Origin: Treponema sp. UBA7590
GTDB lineage: Bacteria > Spirochaetota > Spirochaetia > Treponematales > Treponemataceae
Direction of reading: 5' to 3'
Assembly: GCA_002478955.1 (NCBI GenBank)
Contig: DLKK01000097.1
Coordinates: 1-14,066, forward strand
Length of the DNA: 14,066 nt
The notes beneath the pieces are model-generated. The model was given only the letters and a program-made list of their open reading frames with translations. It made no database searches and was not told the origin of the DNA. The position numbers and the translations under genes were made by a program. Every line of letters begins with the position of its first letter. Position 1 is the stretch's first letter. Of the stretch, positions 6,909-13,641 are shown in pieces.

Positions 6909-6931
6909 AATTTGCGACTGATTCGCAAATT
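6909..6931. promoter_or_regulatory. Palindromic operator of the zinc operon (Zur-box candidate)
   Basis: Perfect 9-bp arms AATTTGCGA (6909-6917) and TCGCAAATT (6923-6931) flank CTGAT. It sits directly downstream of the -10 box and spans the predicted +1 near 6926. The size and symmetry suit a Fur-family dimer; the sequence resembles, but is not identical to, the TCGTAAT-type Zur boxes of Bacillus. Confidence 0.65.
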
Positions 6932-6932
6932 G

Positions 6933-6961
6933 ATTAAATCACATCAAAAAAATTTAGTCAA
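6933..6961 (-). promoter_or_regulatory. Promoter of the zur-znuACB-lipoprotein operon
   Basis: Minus strand: -35 TTGACT (6956-6961), a 17-base spacer, -10 TTTAAT (6933-6938). Predicted +1 is at 6926, inside the operator palindrome, giving a leader of about 25 bases before the ATG at 6901. Confidence 0.65.
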
Positions 6962-7180
6962 CAATTTATGTGGCACTCGCACAAAAATGACTGCACTTTC
7001 AGCGAAAAATCAAAATCGGCTATGGTTGCAATTTTTTTAGGAAGAAAACTTCAATTCGCAAAGCTCCTTTTCAGTTTTCTTTTATGCCTGCGGCAAAAAA
7101 ATGGCAAATTACGCCATTTTGAGTTTTTCGCTTCCGTTTCGTCATTTTTTATCATTTTACTTTTTTTCATAACACATTTA
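6962..7180. other. Intergenic stretch between the zinc promoter and the trmH promoter
   Basis: A+T-rich spacer with no ORF that looks coding. A reading from 6968 gives a Phe/Leu/Ser-rich product with no recognisable motif. Contents noted are TCGCAAAGCTC (7056-7066), CCTGCGG (7087-7093) and a hairpin at 7098-7120. The first two also occur in the same order, at similar spacing, upstream of vsr (2893-2903 and 2927-2933). Confidence 0.4.
7095..7120 (-). terminator. Hairpin with T-tract on the minus strand (orphan terminator candidate)
   Basis: Arms AAAATGGC (7098-7105) and GCCATTTT (7113-7120) enclose 7 bases. Read on the minus strand, the stem is followed directly by further T residues (seven in all, 7095-7101), the form of an intrinsic terminator. 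No minus-strand gene lies upstream of it (the next gene on the right is plus-strand trmH), so its transcript is unknown. On the plus strand the T-run is less tidy (GAGTTTTT). Confidence 0.35.
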
Positions 7181-7210
7181 CTGCCACAAACTTAAAAATT
7201 CAGATATAAT
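7181..7210 (+). promoter_or_regulatory. Promoter of the TrmH-family gene
   Basis: -35 CTGCCA (7181-7186, 4 of 6 to TTGACA), 18-base spacer, -10 TATAAT (7205-7210). Predicted +1 is 7217 or 7218, at the ATG itself. The bases between -10 and ATG are TTTTTCCC, with no ribosome-binding site. Confidence 0.6.
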
Positions 7211-7217
7211 TTTTCCC

Positions 7218-7994
7218 ATGCGAAACAAACAGAACAATGAACTTGCGGTTTGCGGATTTGCGACCGTTAAAAAACTGGAAAAACATAACAGCGAGCGAAT
7301 CAGACGACTTTATTTCACAGAAGAACTTGCTCCATTATTCGGCGGACTTTGCAAAAAACTCGCGGCACGAAAAGGAATCTACAACAAAGTAAAAGACGCA
7401 AAAGAGCTGGAAAAACTAAGCGGTACAGTTCACAACCAGGGCGTTGTGGCAATGATTTATATGCCTCAGATTATTCCGCTGGATTCAGATATTACCGACG
7501 AATGGATTGAAAACAAAGAAAATGCGCTCATCCTTGACCACATTGGAAACGCAAATAATTTTGGTGCAATCGTAAGAAGCGCCGCGTTTTTTGGTGTAAA
7601 AAATATTGTAATCCCGGAAGATGAATCAGAAAGCGCAATCACAACTAGTTCCTACAGAATTGCGGAAGGTGGAATGGAGTTTGTAAAGATTTATTCGGTG
7701 CGATCAATTCCACGGCTTTTGGAAGCACTGAAAAACAGAATGGTCAGAATCGGAACTGATTTGTCCGCGCGCAGCAAATTTGCCTCAGACATAAAATCAA
7801 TGACAAAAGGGAAACCAGCCGTTGTTGTGCTTGGAAACGAAGAAAATGGAATTTCAAAAGAAGTAAAGCAAAACTGTGATGAACTTGTTTTAATTCCTTT
7901 CGCCGGACTTTCAGAAGGAAAAAAAGAGCCAGCCGTAGACAGCTTAAACGTAGCCCAGGCAAGCTCAATAATTCTTTACGAATTAACAAAATAA
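7218..7994 (+). CDS. TrmH/SpoU-family RNA 2'-O-ribose methyltransferase
   Basis: A 258-residue SPOUT enzyme that should transfer a methyl group from S-adenosylmethionine to a ribose 2'-OH in rRNA or tRNA. An N-terminal substrate-binding domain (about 8-85) precedes the knotted catalytic domain. Motif 1 is LDHIGNANNFGAIVRSAAFF (106-125, with Asn114 and Arg120), motif 2 is VVVLGNEENGIS (202-213) and motif 3 is VDSLNVAQASSIILYEL (240-256). Between the IPFAG strand and motif 3 there is a short insertion, LSEGKKEPA (231-239), at the place where many relatives have only a few residues. This may mark a YfiF/TrmH-like subgroup rather than RlmB. The target nucleotide cannot be told from sequence. It is monocistronic with its own promoter and appears to lack a 5' leader. 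Confidence 0.88.
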   Translation: MRNKQNNELAVCGFATVKKLEKHNSERIRRLYFTEELAPLFGGLCKKLAARKGIYNKVKDAKELEKLSGTVHNQGVVAMIYMPQIIPLDSDITDEWIENKENALILDHIGNANNFGAIVRSAAFFGVKNIVIPEDESESAITTSSYRIAEGGMEFVKIYSVRSIPRLLEALKNRMVRIGTDLSARSKFASDIKSMTKGKPAVVVLGNEENGISKEVKQNCDELVLIPFAGLSEGKKEPAVDSLNVAQASSIILYELTK

Positions 7995-8006
7995 ATTAAA
8001 TAGCCC

Positions 8007-8072
8007 AAATGTCGAGTTTTATAAATTCAACACTAAAATTGAATCAGCCACCAGAAAAAAAACTCAACATTC
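8007..8072. repeat. Imperfect inverted repeat between trmH-like gene and rrf2
   Basis: AATGTCGAGTTTT (8008-8020) pairs with AAAACTCAACATT (8059-8071) with one mismatch in 13. A nested perfect stem, ATTCAA (8025-8030) with TTGAAT (8039-8044), lies in the loop. It fills the space between two convergent genes and may end transcription in both directions, although there is no strong T-tract outside the stem. The arm sequence recurs at 23-36 and, shorter, at 2900-2910. Confidence 0.45.
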
Positions 8073-8075
8073 TAG

Positions 8076-8504
8076 CTAAATCACATAATCGCAAGTGCCA
8101 GAGTTGTAAACAAGAGAATCTAAAGTTATTGAGTCCAGATAATCGTTTACAACTTTATTTAAACCTGCCCACATTTTTGCGGTTGCTGTATTTATTGTCT
8201 GCTCGGAAGATGTTGCGTCTTTTTCGTCATAATCAACTGGAGCAAGGTTTCCTTCTGTTGTCCTAAGAATTTCGCCAACTGTATATTCAGAAGAGTCTTT
8301 TGCAAGCCTATAGCCACCCTGCGGACCGCGGATGCTTTGCAGCAACCCAAATTTGCTAAGAAGCGCTGTAATCTGTTCAAGATATTTTATGGAAATTCCT
8401 TGCCGTTCAGAAATATCTTTCAAAGGAACATATCCGCCTCTTCCTTGTTGAGCCAAATCAATCATAAAACTTAATGCGTATCTTCCGCGTGTTGAAATCT
8501 TCAT
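8076..8504 (-). CDS. Rrf2-family transcriptional regulator lacking Fe-S cysteines
   Basis: A 142-residue winged-helix regulator: MKISTRGRYALSFMIDLA (1-18), recognition region ISIKYLEQI (37-45), wing RGPQGGYRLAKD (59-70), dimerisation helix ending in DSITLDSLV (124-132). IscR and NsrR carry three Cys in the loop after the wing. Here that loop (about 90-107, DYDEKDATSSEQTIN) has none, and the only Cys is 138 near the C-terminus. It therefore probably does not hold a [2Fe-2S] cluster in the usual way, resembling CymR-type members that sense by other means. AGGA elements lie close to the ATG. It has its own promoter flanked by a 9-bp inverted repeat, consistent with autorepression. It follows the DUF763 gene by 45 bases on the same strand, so read-through is possible. 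Confidence 0.9.
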   Translation of the reverse strand: MKISTRGRYALSFMIDLAQQGRGGYVPLKDISERQGISIKYLEQITALLSKFGLLQSIRGPQGGYRLAKDSSEYTVGEILRTTEGNLAPVDYDEKDATSSEQTINTATAKMWAGLNKVVNDYLDSITLDSLVYNSGTCDYVI

Positions 8505-8515
8505 ATCCTATTTTC

Positions 8516-8553
8516 CTAGTAATTTAGTAGTATAATACAAAATGAATTACTAG
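8516..8553. promoter_or_regulatory. Rrf2 operator candidate overlapping its promoter
   Basis: Perfect 9-bp arms CTAGTAATT (8516-8524) and AATTACTAG (8545-8553) with a 20-base spacer, and a small inner palindrome GTAT-A-ATAC (8530-8538). The arms overlap the predicted start of transcription and the -35 box, respectively, and the inner palindrome covers the -10. Confidence 0.5.
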
Positions 8554-8557
8554 TCCA
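8529..8557 (-). promoter_or_regulatory. Promoter of the rrf2 gene
   Basis: Minus strand -35 TGGACT (8552-8557; overlaps the last codons of the DUF763 gene), 17-base spacer, -10 TATACT (8529-8534). Predicted +1 is near 8522, a leader of about 18 bases. Confidence 0.45.
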
Positions 8558-9890
8558 TAACCGTCCGACCGCCCCACTCTTTTGAATGTTCTTTTTCATG
8601 GCTCAAAGTTGCTTCAAAATCCGCGAGCGGCTCGCAATTCTTTTCTATATTTAACGCAGTCTGATGCAAGCGGAGCAAACAGTCAGATTTATCGTTATAA
8701 CCTAATTTTGATTTTTCAATGCTGTCGCGCAAAACCTTGATTGATTCATCATAGACTTTTAAAGGAACAGGAAACGGATGCCCATCTTTTCCGCCATGAG
8801 CAAAACTAAAGCGCGCAGGATCAGAAAATCGGCTAGGCGTTCCGTGAATAACTTCGCTTACCAACGTCAACGACTGAAGAGTTCTTGGCCCAAGACCTGG
8901 CGTAAGCAAAAGTGACTCAAAATTTTCAGGCTGATTTTCGTAGGCTGTGGAAAGAACCGCGCCTAAACGCTTTAAATCCACATCTTCCGAGCGGACTTCA
9001 TGATGCTGCGGCAAAACAATATTTCGTTCCGCGTGAATTATTTCTTTTTCATCAACTTGAATTTTCAATCTTTCTGGCAATGGGGAATCCGCAAATTCAG
9101 GAAAAAGCAATCCCTGCTCAACGCTGGATTTTTTTGCCACAGTTTTAGAAGAACCGCCATAACCAACAGAAAAACTTGAATCCGGTTCAGTAATTTTTTT
9201 TATTTCATGCAAAATTTTGTCCGGAGTTTCTTTGGTAAAATCCATAATTGCGCCACGAGTTTTTTCCGCGTTTTTTGCCGTAAGATTTAAAATTTTTCCC
9301 TGATTTTCGCCAGTTACCGCCGTGTGAGGCTCTTCCACAAAAGACTTGATATTTGCGCTGCACCAATGATAGCGCCGCGCAGTTCGCGTGTTTTCGTTCA
9401 TTCCCTGCTGGACAACCGCCCAGTCGCCTTCGCTGGAAAGAATAAAATTATGCGGATAAAGCTGAAAACCGTCCTGAACCGCCGTATTGTCAACCTTTGC
9501 GCACAATCTGCTCGAACGCACCAAATCGTTTCCATCAAGCCCGGAATTTTCAGCCAACGCAAAAAGTTCCTCTGGAGTTCTGCGGGAATATTTTCCGCGG
9601 CCGCCGCAAATATAAAGCCCAAATTCCTTTGCACGCGGATTTATTCCTCGCTTCAACGCATACATCACGCTGGTTGTAATTCCAGAAGAATGCCAGTCCA
9701 TGCCCATTACGCTTCCAAAAGACTGAAACCACAAAGGATCGCTCAAGCGCCGAAGAACTTCTTTTTTGCCATAATTTTGAACTAAGGATTCAACAATCAA
9801 AGTTCCAAGAACCATCATTCGGTCGGCAAGCCAGCGCGGAACAGTTCCGTAATGAAGCGGTAAATCTGCATGACCTGTGCTTTTTAGCAT
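8550..9890 (-). CDS. DUF763 family protein (function unknown)
   Basis: A 446-residue soluble protein matching the DUF763 family, best known from archaea and thermophiles. The family start is clear (TGHADLPLHYGTVPRWL, 5-21), followed by RLSDPLWFQSFG (48-59), MDWHSSGITT (64-73) and an ICGGRGKYSRRTPEEL region (94-109). Near 328-341, LLTPGLGPRTLQSL looks like a helix-hairpin-helix, and FAHGGKDGHPFPV follows at 363-375. The helix-hairpin-helix suggests nucleic-acid contact; no enzymatic activity can be claimed. Residues about 236-290 look like a variable linker. The start agrees with the family N-terminus, although no strong ribosome-binding site is seen. It begins 12 bases after the PutP stop, so it is probably in the same transcript. 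Confidence 0.85.
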   Translation of the reverse strand: MLKSTGHADLPLHYGTVPRWLADRMMVLGTLIVESLVQNYGKKEVLRRLSDPLWFQSFGSVMGMDWHSSGITTSVMYALKRGINPRAKEFGLYICGGRGKYSRRTPEELFALAENSGLDGNDLVRSSRLCAKVDNTAVQDGFQLYPHNFILSSEGDWAVVQQGMNENTRTARRYHWCSANIKSFVEEPHTAVTGENQGKILNLTAKNAEKTRGAIMDFTKETPDKILHEIKKITEPDSSFSVGYGGSSKTVAKKSSVEQGLLFPEFADSPLPERLKIQVDEKEIIHAERNIVLPQHHEVRSEDVDLKRLGAVLSTAYENQPENFESLLLTPGLGPRTLQSLTLVSEVIHGTPSRFSDPARFSFAHGGKDGHPFPVPLKVYDESIKVLRDSIEKSKLGYNDKSDCLLRLHQTALNIEKNCEPLADFEATLSHEKEHSKEWGGRTVMD

Positions 9891-9902
9891 AAATTGAATA
9901 AT

Positions 9903-11459
9903 TTACTCTGCAATTTTTTTATAATTGTCAAATTCCGCAAGCATTTCCGGATCTTTGTTTTTATCAAGCAAAGAAACTACAACAGCAGAAACAAGACAAA
10001 CTATGAATCCTGGAAGAATTTCATACAAACCAAAGATCGGCGAAACCGAACCTGGAATCTGATGCCAAACAACAACTGTAATTCCACCAAGAATCATTCC
10101 TGTAATTGCGCCTTTTGCAGTTGCACCTTTCCAGTACAATGCCAAAAGAACAAGAGGTCCGAAAGTCGCACCAAATCCAGCCCATGCGTAAGAAACAAGA
10201 CCAAAAATGGAAGAATTTGGATTCAAAGAAAGAAGCAAAGCTATCAAAGCAATTAAAAACACAACAAAACGTCCAATGTTCAAAACTTCCTTTTCTTCAG
10301 CATTCTTTTTGATGATTCCTTTATAAATGTCACGGCTAACCGCAGAAGAAGCCGCAAGCAACTGGCTGTCAGCAGTAGACATTGAAGCCGCAAGAATCGC
10401 ACAAAGGAAAATTCCTGCGATAAACGCCGGATACATTTGCTGCATTGTCACTGAAAATACTGTTTCAGAATCTCCCGTAGCAAAATTTGCAATCTGCTCG
10501 CCACCGTTTAAGAGAATTCCGTGATTCAAAAGATATGCAGTTCCAATTGTTCCAATGATAAATGTTCCAATGTAAGAAACTACCATCCAGGAAATTCCAA
10601 TTCTACGCGCAGTTTTAATAGAAGAAACTGAATCAATTCCCATAAAACGAACGATTATGTGTGGCATTCCAAAATAGCCAAGCCCCCAAGCCAATGCTGA
10701 AATAATGTTCATCACGCTGTAATGGCTGTTTGCACCAAAAGCATTTTTCATCGCCTCACCAAAATTTCCGGCAACTGCCTGCGCATCAAAAGCACGAACT
10801 GCCTCAACAGCTTTAAAAGGTCCGCCAACAGAAATTACCGCAATTGTCGCAGAAACAACAAAAGCCACAAAAATCAAAGTTCCCTGAACAAAATCAGTTG
10901 TACAAACAGCAGTATATCCACCGGTAATTGTGTAGCAAAGAATTACAACCAAACCAATTGCTAATCCCGCATGATATGGAAGTCCAAAAACAGAATTCAA
11001 AAGTTTTGCGCACGCAACAAATCCAGACGCAGTATAAATTGTAAAAAACAGAACGATGAAAAGTCCAGAAATCACAGAAAGAATATGTGTCTTATCCTTA
11101 AATCTGTTTGAAAGAAATTCTGGAACAGTGATTGAATCCCCGAACGCAACCGAGCACTTTCTTAGCGGCTTCGCAACGAATAACCACGCAAGATAAGTTC
11201 CAACACAAAGTCCCAACGCCGTCCAAAAAGTTTCCTTAATACCGCCAAGGTAACAAAGACCAGGCAAGCCCATCAAAAGCCAAGCTGAAGAATCAGAAGC
11301 TTCCGCAGAAAGTGCTGTTACCCACGGTCCGATTTTTCGTCCGCCCAGAAAAAAGTCAGCAGAATCATTGTTCTTGCTTGCAGTTTTCAGACCTATATAA
11401 ATCATAAATCCTAAATACAAAATGAATGCAATGATTTTTGCAATTACTTGTGGAGTCAT
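9903..11459 (-). CDS. putP: Sodium/proline symporter PutP
   Basis: A 518-residue integral membrane protein of the sodium:solute symporter family, with about 13 hydrophobic segments. It should import L-proline with Na+. The signature ALSAEASDSSAWLLMGLPG (49-67) matches the sodium/proline-site helix TM2 of E. coli PutP. LAASMSTADSQLLAASSA (near the last third) corresponds to TM9, where the Ser-Thr pair of the second Na+ contact (MST) is kept. A hydrophilic DKNKDPEM tail follows the final helix. AAGGGGA lies seven bases before the ATG, a strong site. It lies 32 bases after the GNAT gene and 12 before the DUF763 gene on the same strand. Substrate assignment rests on overall similarity to PutP rather than other family members such as PanF or sugar symporters. 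Confidence 0.9.
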   Translation of the reverse strand: MTPQVIAKIIAFILYLGFMIYIGLKTASKNNDSADFFLGGRKIGPWVTALSAEASDSSAWLLMGLPGLCYLGGIKETFWTALGLCVGTYLAWLFVAKPLRKCSVAFGDSITVPEFLSNRFKDKTHILSVISGLFIVLFFTIYTASGFVACAKLLNSVFGLPYHAGLAIGLVVILCYTITGGYTAVCTTDFVQGTLIFVAFVVSATIAVISVGGPFKAVEAVRAFDAQAVAGNFGEAMKNAFGANSHYSVMNIISALAWGLGYFGMPHIIVRFMGIDSVSSIKTARRIGISWMVVSYIGTFIIGTIGTAYLLNHGILLNGGEQIANFATGDSETVFSVTMQQMYPAFIAGIFLCAILAASMSTADSQLLAASSAVSRDIYKGIIKKNAEEKEVLNIGRFVVFLIALIALLLSLNPNSSIFGLVSYAWAGFGATFGPLVLLALYWKGATAKGAITGMILGGITVVVWHQIPGSVSPIFGLYEILPGFIVCLVSAVVVSLLDKNKDPEMLAEFDNYKKIAE

Positions 11460-11491
11460 AATTTCCCCTTATTTTTTTAGATGTTAAAACT

Positions 11492-12406
11492 TTAAAGGTT
11501 CTGCTTGAAATATGCAATTGAATAATCTGATATTTTCTTGAAACTTAAAGAATTATAAAGTTTATTCGCTGGAACATTCTGTTTTTTTACAAAAAGCACA
11601 ACCGATTTATGTATTTTTAAAAGCCTGAATAAAAGTACCTGCAGAAGATATTTCGCGAAATGTCTGCCCCGGCAATCTTTTTGGGTAAAAATTCCGCCAA
11701 GCTGAACAAATTTAAAGCCCATTGCATTCGTTCCGGCTTTTGCAACAAACTGGTTTTCTTCATTTTTTAAAGCAAGAACAAACTGAGTTCTAAGCGAATT
11801 AAAAAAACGTAAACGGCAAAAATCCTCGTCAAAATTAAAACATTCAGGAACAACTTCTTCCTGCTCGTAGGATTTTTGCAGTTCAAGAAGCCTTAACTTT
11901 TCATCGTTCTGCATATCTTTTTTGCAGTGAATTATCTGAAATTTTCCAGTTTGCGCAGATTGTGGCGGCTGTTTTTTAAGATTCAAAAGAAATTCTTTGT
12001 TTTCGAGCTTTAAAAGATTATAATCATTCACTTGAGATGGCAGAAAATTCATTTTTTCAAAGCATTTTAAAATCAGACTTGTACCGTTTTTTGTTCCATT
12101 TACACAAAGCGGATTTTTAAAATTTCCTGATTTATAAAAATTTACAAACGACTCAACAAAATCATCCTGCAATGCTATTTCGGAACCAGATTTTACAAAC
12201 GGCAAAAGATGAAAAATCGTTTTTTTTACGCAAAAAATTCCGTACAAATCCTGAAAAGATTCATTTATATAAACAGCGTATGTGCCAGAAATGTTTTTTT
12301 TAAGAATTGCCGAAAATTGAACACACAAGGATTCGTATCTGCACAAAAAACGCATCAACGCAAATTTATTTTTTCCCCGGATTTCGCTTAACGGAACAAA
12401 AAACAT
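11492..12406 (-). CDS. GNAT-family N-acetyltransferase domain protein
   Basis: A 304-residue protein. The C-terminal half (about 205-300) has the GNAT acyl-CoA fold: FVLALKNEENQFVAKAG (beta strands), then VQLGGIFTQKDCRGRHFAKYL (strand 4, pyrophosphate-binding loop and helix), then NVPANKLYNSLSFKKI. The loop reads RGRHFA where the common form is RGxGxA, so one Gly is replaced by His. The N-terminal half (about 1-190) is Phe/Lys-rich and unlike any domain I recognise; two-domain GNATs of this size often have a degenerate first GNAT repeat. The acceptor substrate is unknown. It starts 23 bases after the UPF0210 gene and ends 32 before putP. No strong Shine-Dalgarno is visible. Confidence 0.75.
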   Translation of the reverse strand: MFFVPLSEIRGKNKFALMRFLCRYESLCVQFSAILKKNISGTYAVYINESFQDLYGIFCVKKTIFHLLPFVKSGSEIALQDDFVESFVNFYKSGNFKNPLCVNGTKNGTSLILKCFEKMNFLPSQVNDYNLLKLENKEFLLNLKKQPPQSAQTGKFQIIHCKKDMQNDEKLRLLELQKSYEQEEVVPECFNFDEDFCRLRFFNSLRTQFVLALKNEENQFVAKAGTNAMGFKFVQLGGIFTQKDCRGRHFAKYLLQVLLFRLLKIHKSVVLFVKKQNVPANKLYNSLSFKKISDYSIAYFKQNL

Positions 12407-12429
12407 TCTGACGATTCAGCTTTGCAAAA

Positions 12430-13641
12430 TCAGTTTCTAAAACTGTGGATTGGGGCAGGAATTCTTCCGCCTCGGTTTATAAAGTCAGCGCAACCAAATT
12501 TGCTTACAGGCATTACCGGGCAACCGCCCAAAAGACCGCCAAATTCAACCCATTCTCCAGCTTTTTTGCCAGGCGCAGGAATAAGTCGGCAAGCCGTAGT
12601 TTTATTGTTTACCATTCCAATTGCAAATTCATCCGCCAAAATTCCAGAAATTGTTGTAGCTGGAGTATCACCTGGAATTGCAATCATATCAAGTCCAACA
12701 GAACAAACAGTTGTCATTGCCTCAAGCTTTTCAAGACAGATTGAACCTTTTTCAACCGCATTAATCATTCCTTCATCTTCTGAAACAGGAATGAACGCCC
12801 CGGAAAGTCCTCCAACATTTGTGGAAGCCATTACTCCGCCCTTTTTGACCATATCGGTAAGCATTGCGAGAGCCGCAGTTGTTCCTGGCGCACCAGCACC
12901 ATCAAGCCCGATTTCTTCAAGGATTCGCGCAACAGAATCACCAACTGCCGGAGTTGGCGCCAATGAAAGATCCAAAATTCCAAACTGAACGCCAAGACGT
13001 TTTGCCGCCTCTGAACCAACAAGCTGCCCCATTCTAGTAATTTTAAAAGCCATCTTCTTGATTCCGTCCGCAAGCTCATTTATCGGTTTGCCTTTATATT
13101 CGCGAGCCGCCGCAAGAATAACTCCCGGTCCAGAAACACCAACATTGATTACGCAGTCGCCTTCGCCAGGTCCATGAAAAGCTCCTGCCATAAACGGATT
13201 ATCTTCTGGCGCATTGCAGAAAACAACAAGTTTTGCACAACCATTAATAGGAAGAGTTTTTGAGATTTCTGCAGTTTTTACAATTGTTTCGCCCATCAAT
13301 TTTACGGCATCCATATTGATTCCGTTTTTTGTGGTTCCAACATTTACAGATGAACAAACAAAATCAGTTTGAGCCAAAGCTTCTGGAATTGAATCAATCA
13401 AAATCCGATCCGCAGGGGTAATTCCTTTCTGAACAAGCGCAGAAAATCCGCCAATAAAATTTACCACAAGCTCTTTTGTGCATTTATCCAAAGTCTTGCA
13501 ATATTCAACATAAGACTTTGCATCACTCGCACCGGCAACCAAAGCGATTGGCGTTACAGAAATACGTTTGTTTATAATCGGAACGCCGAATTCCTTTTCA
13601 ATATTCTGGCCGACTTTCACAAGATTTCCGGCTTTTTTCAT
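12430..13641 (-). CDS. UPF0210/DUF711 (PFL) family protein, N-terminally truncated
   Basis: A 403-residue protein matching the UPF0210 (DUF711, PF05167) family through to its usual C-terminal GGRIPAPIHSF. Internal landmarks include NKRISVTPIALVAG (24-37), NFIGGFSALVQKG (61-73), NPFMAGAFHGPGEGD (153-167), LSLAPTPAVGDSVAR (226-240) and GGLSGAFIPVSEDEGM (278-293). Full-length members, such as the roughly 445-residue streptococcal protein of known structure, carry about 48 more N-terminal residues, including the IRTITMGISLL segment. Here homology starts almost at Met1, and the reading frame upstream shows nothing like that segment. The gene has probably lost its 5' end, or the contig is wrongly joined there. 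The function of the family is not established. The ATG directly follows a TATAAT-type -10. Confidence 0.85.
   Translation of the reverse strand: MKKAGNLVKVGQNIEKEFGVPIINKRISVTPIALVAGASDAKSYVEYCKTLDKCTKELVVNFIGGFSALVQKGITPADRILIDSIPEALAQTDFVCSSVNVGTTKNGINMDAVKLMGETIVKTAEISKTLPINGCAKLVVFCNAPEDNPFMAGAFHGPGEGDCVINVGVSGPGVILAAAREYKGKPINELADGIKKMAFKITRMGQLVGSEAAKRLGVQFGILDLSLAPTPAVGDSVARILEEIGLDGAGAPGTTAALAMLTDMVKKGGVMASTNVGGLSGAFIPVSEDEGMINAVEKGSICLEKLEAMTTVCSVGLDMIAIPGDTPATTISGILADEFAIGMVNNKTTACRLIPAPGKKAGEWVEFGGLLGGCPVMPVSKFGCADFINRGGRIPAPIHSFRN

Noticed and set aside
6902..6928. Longer start (TTG 6928) for the Fur-family regulator
   Set aside because: It lies inside the operator and ahead of the predicted transcription start; the family N-terminus fits ATG 6901.
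6968..7195. 75-codon plus-strand frame in the zur/trmH intergenic space
   Set aside because: No ribosome-binding site; low-complexity Phe/Leu/Ser product with no motif; it overlaps a hairpin and a promoter.
9324..9785. Long plus-strand frame opposite the DUF763 gene (and a similar one at 4818-5321 opposite znuC)
   Set aside because: Both are antisense shadows of well-supported genes, with no motifs or ribosome-binding sites of their own.
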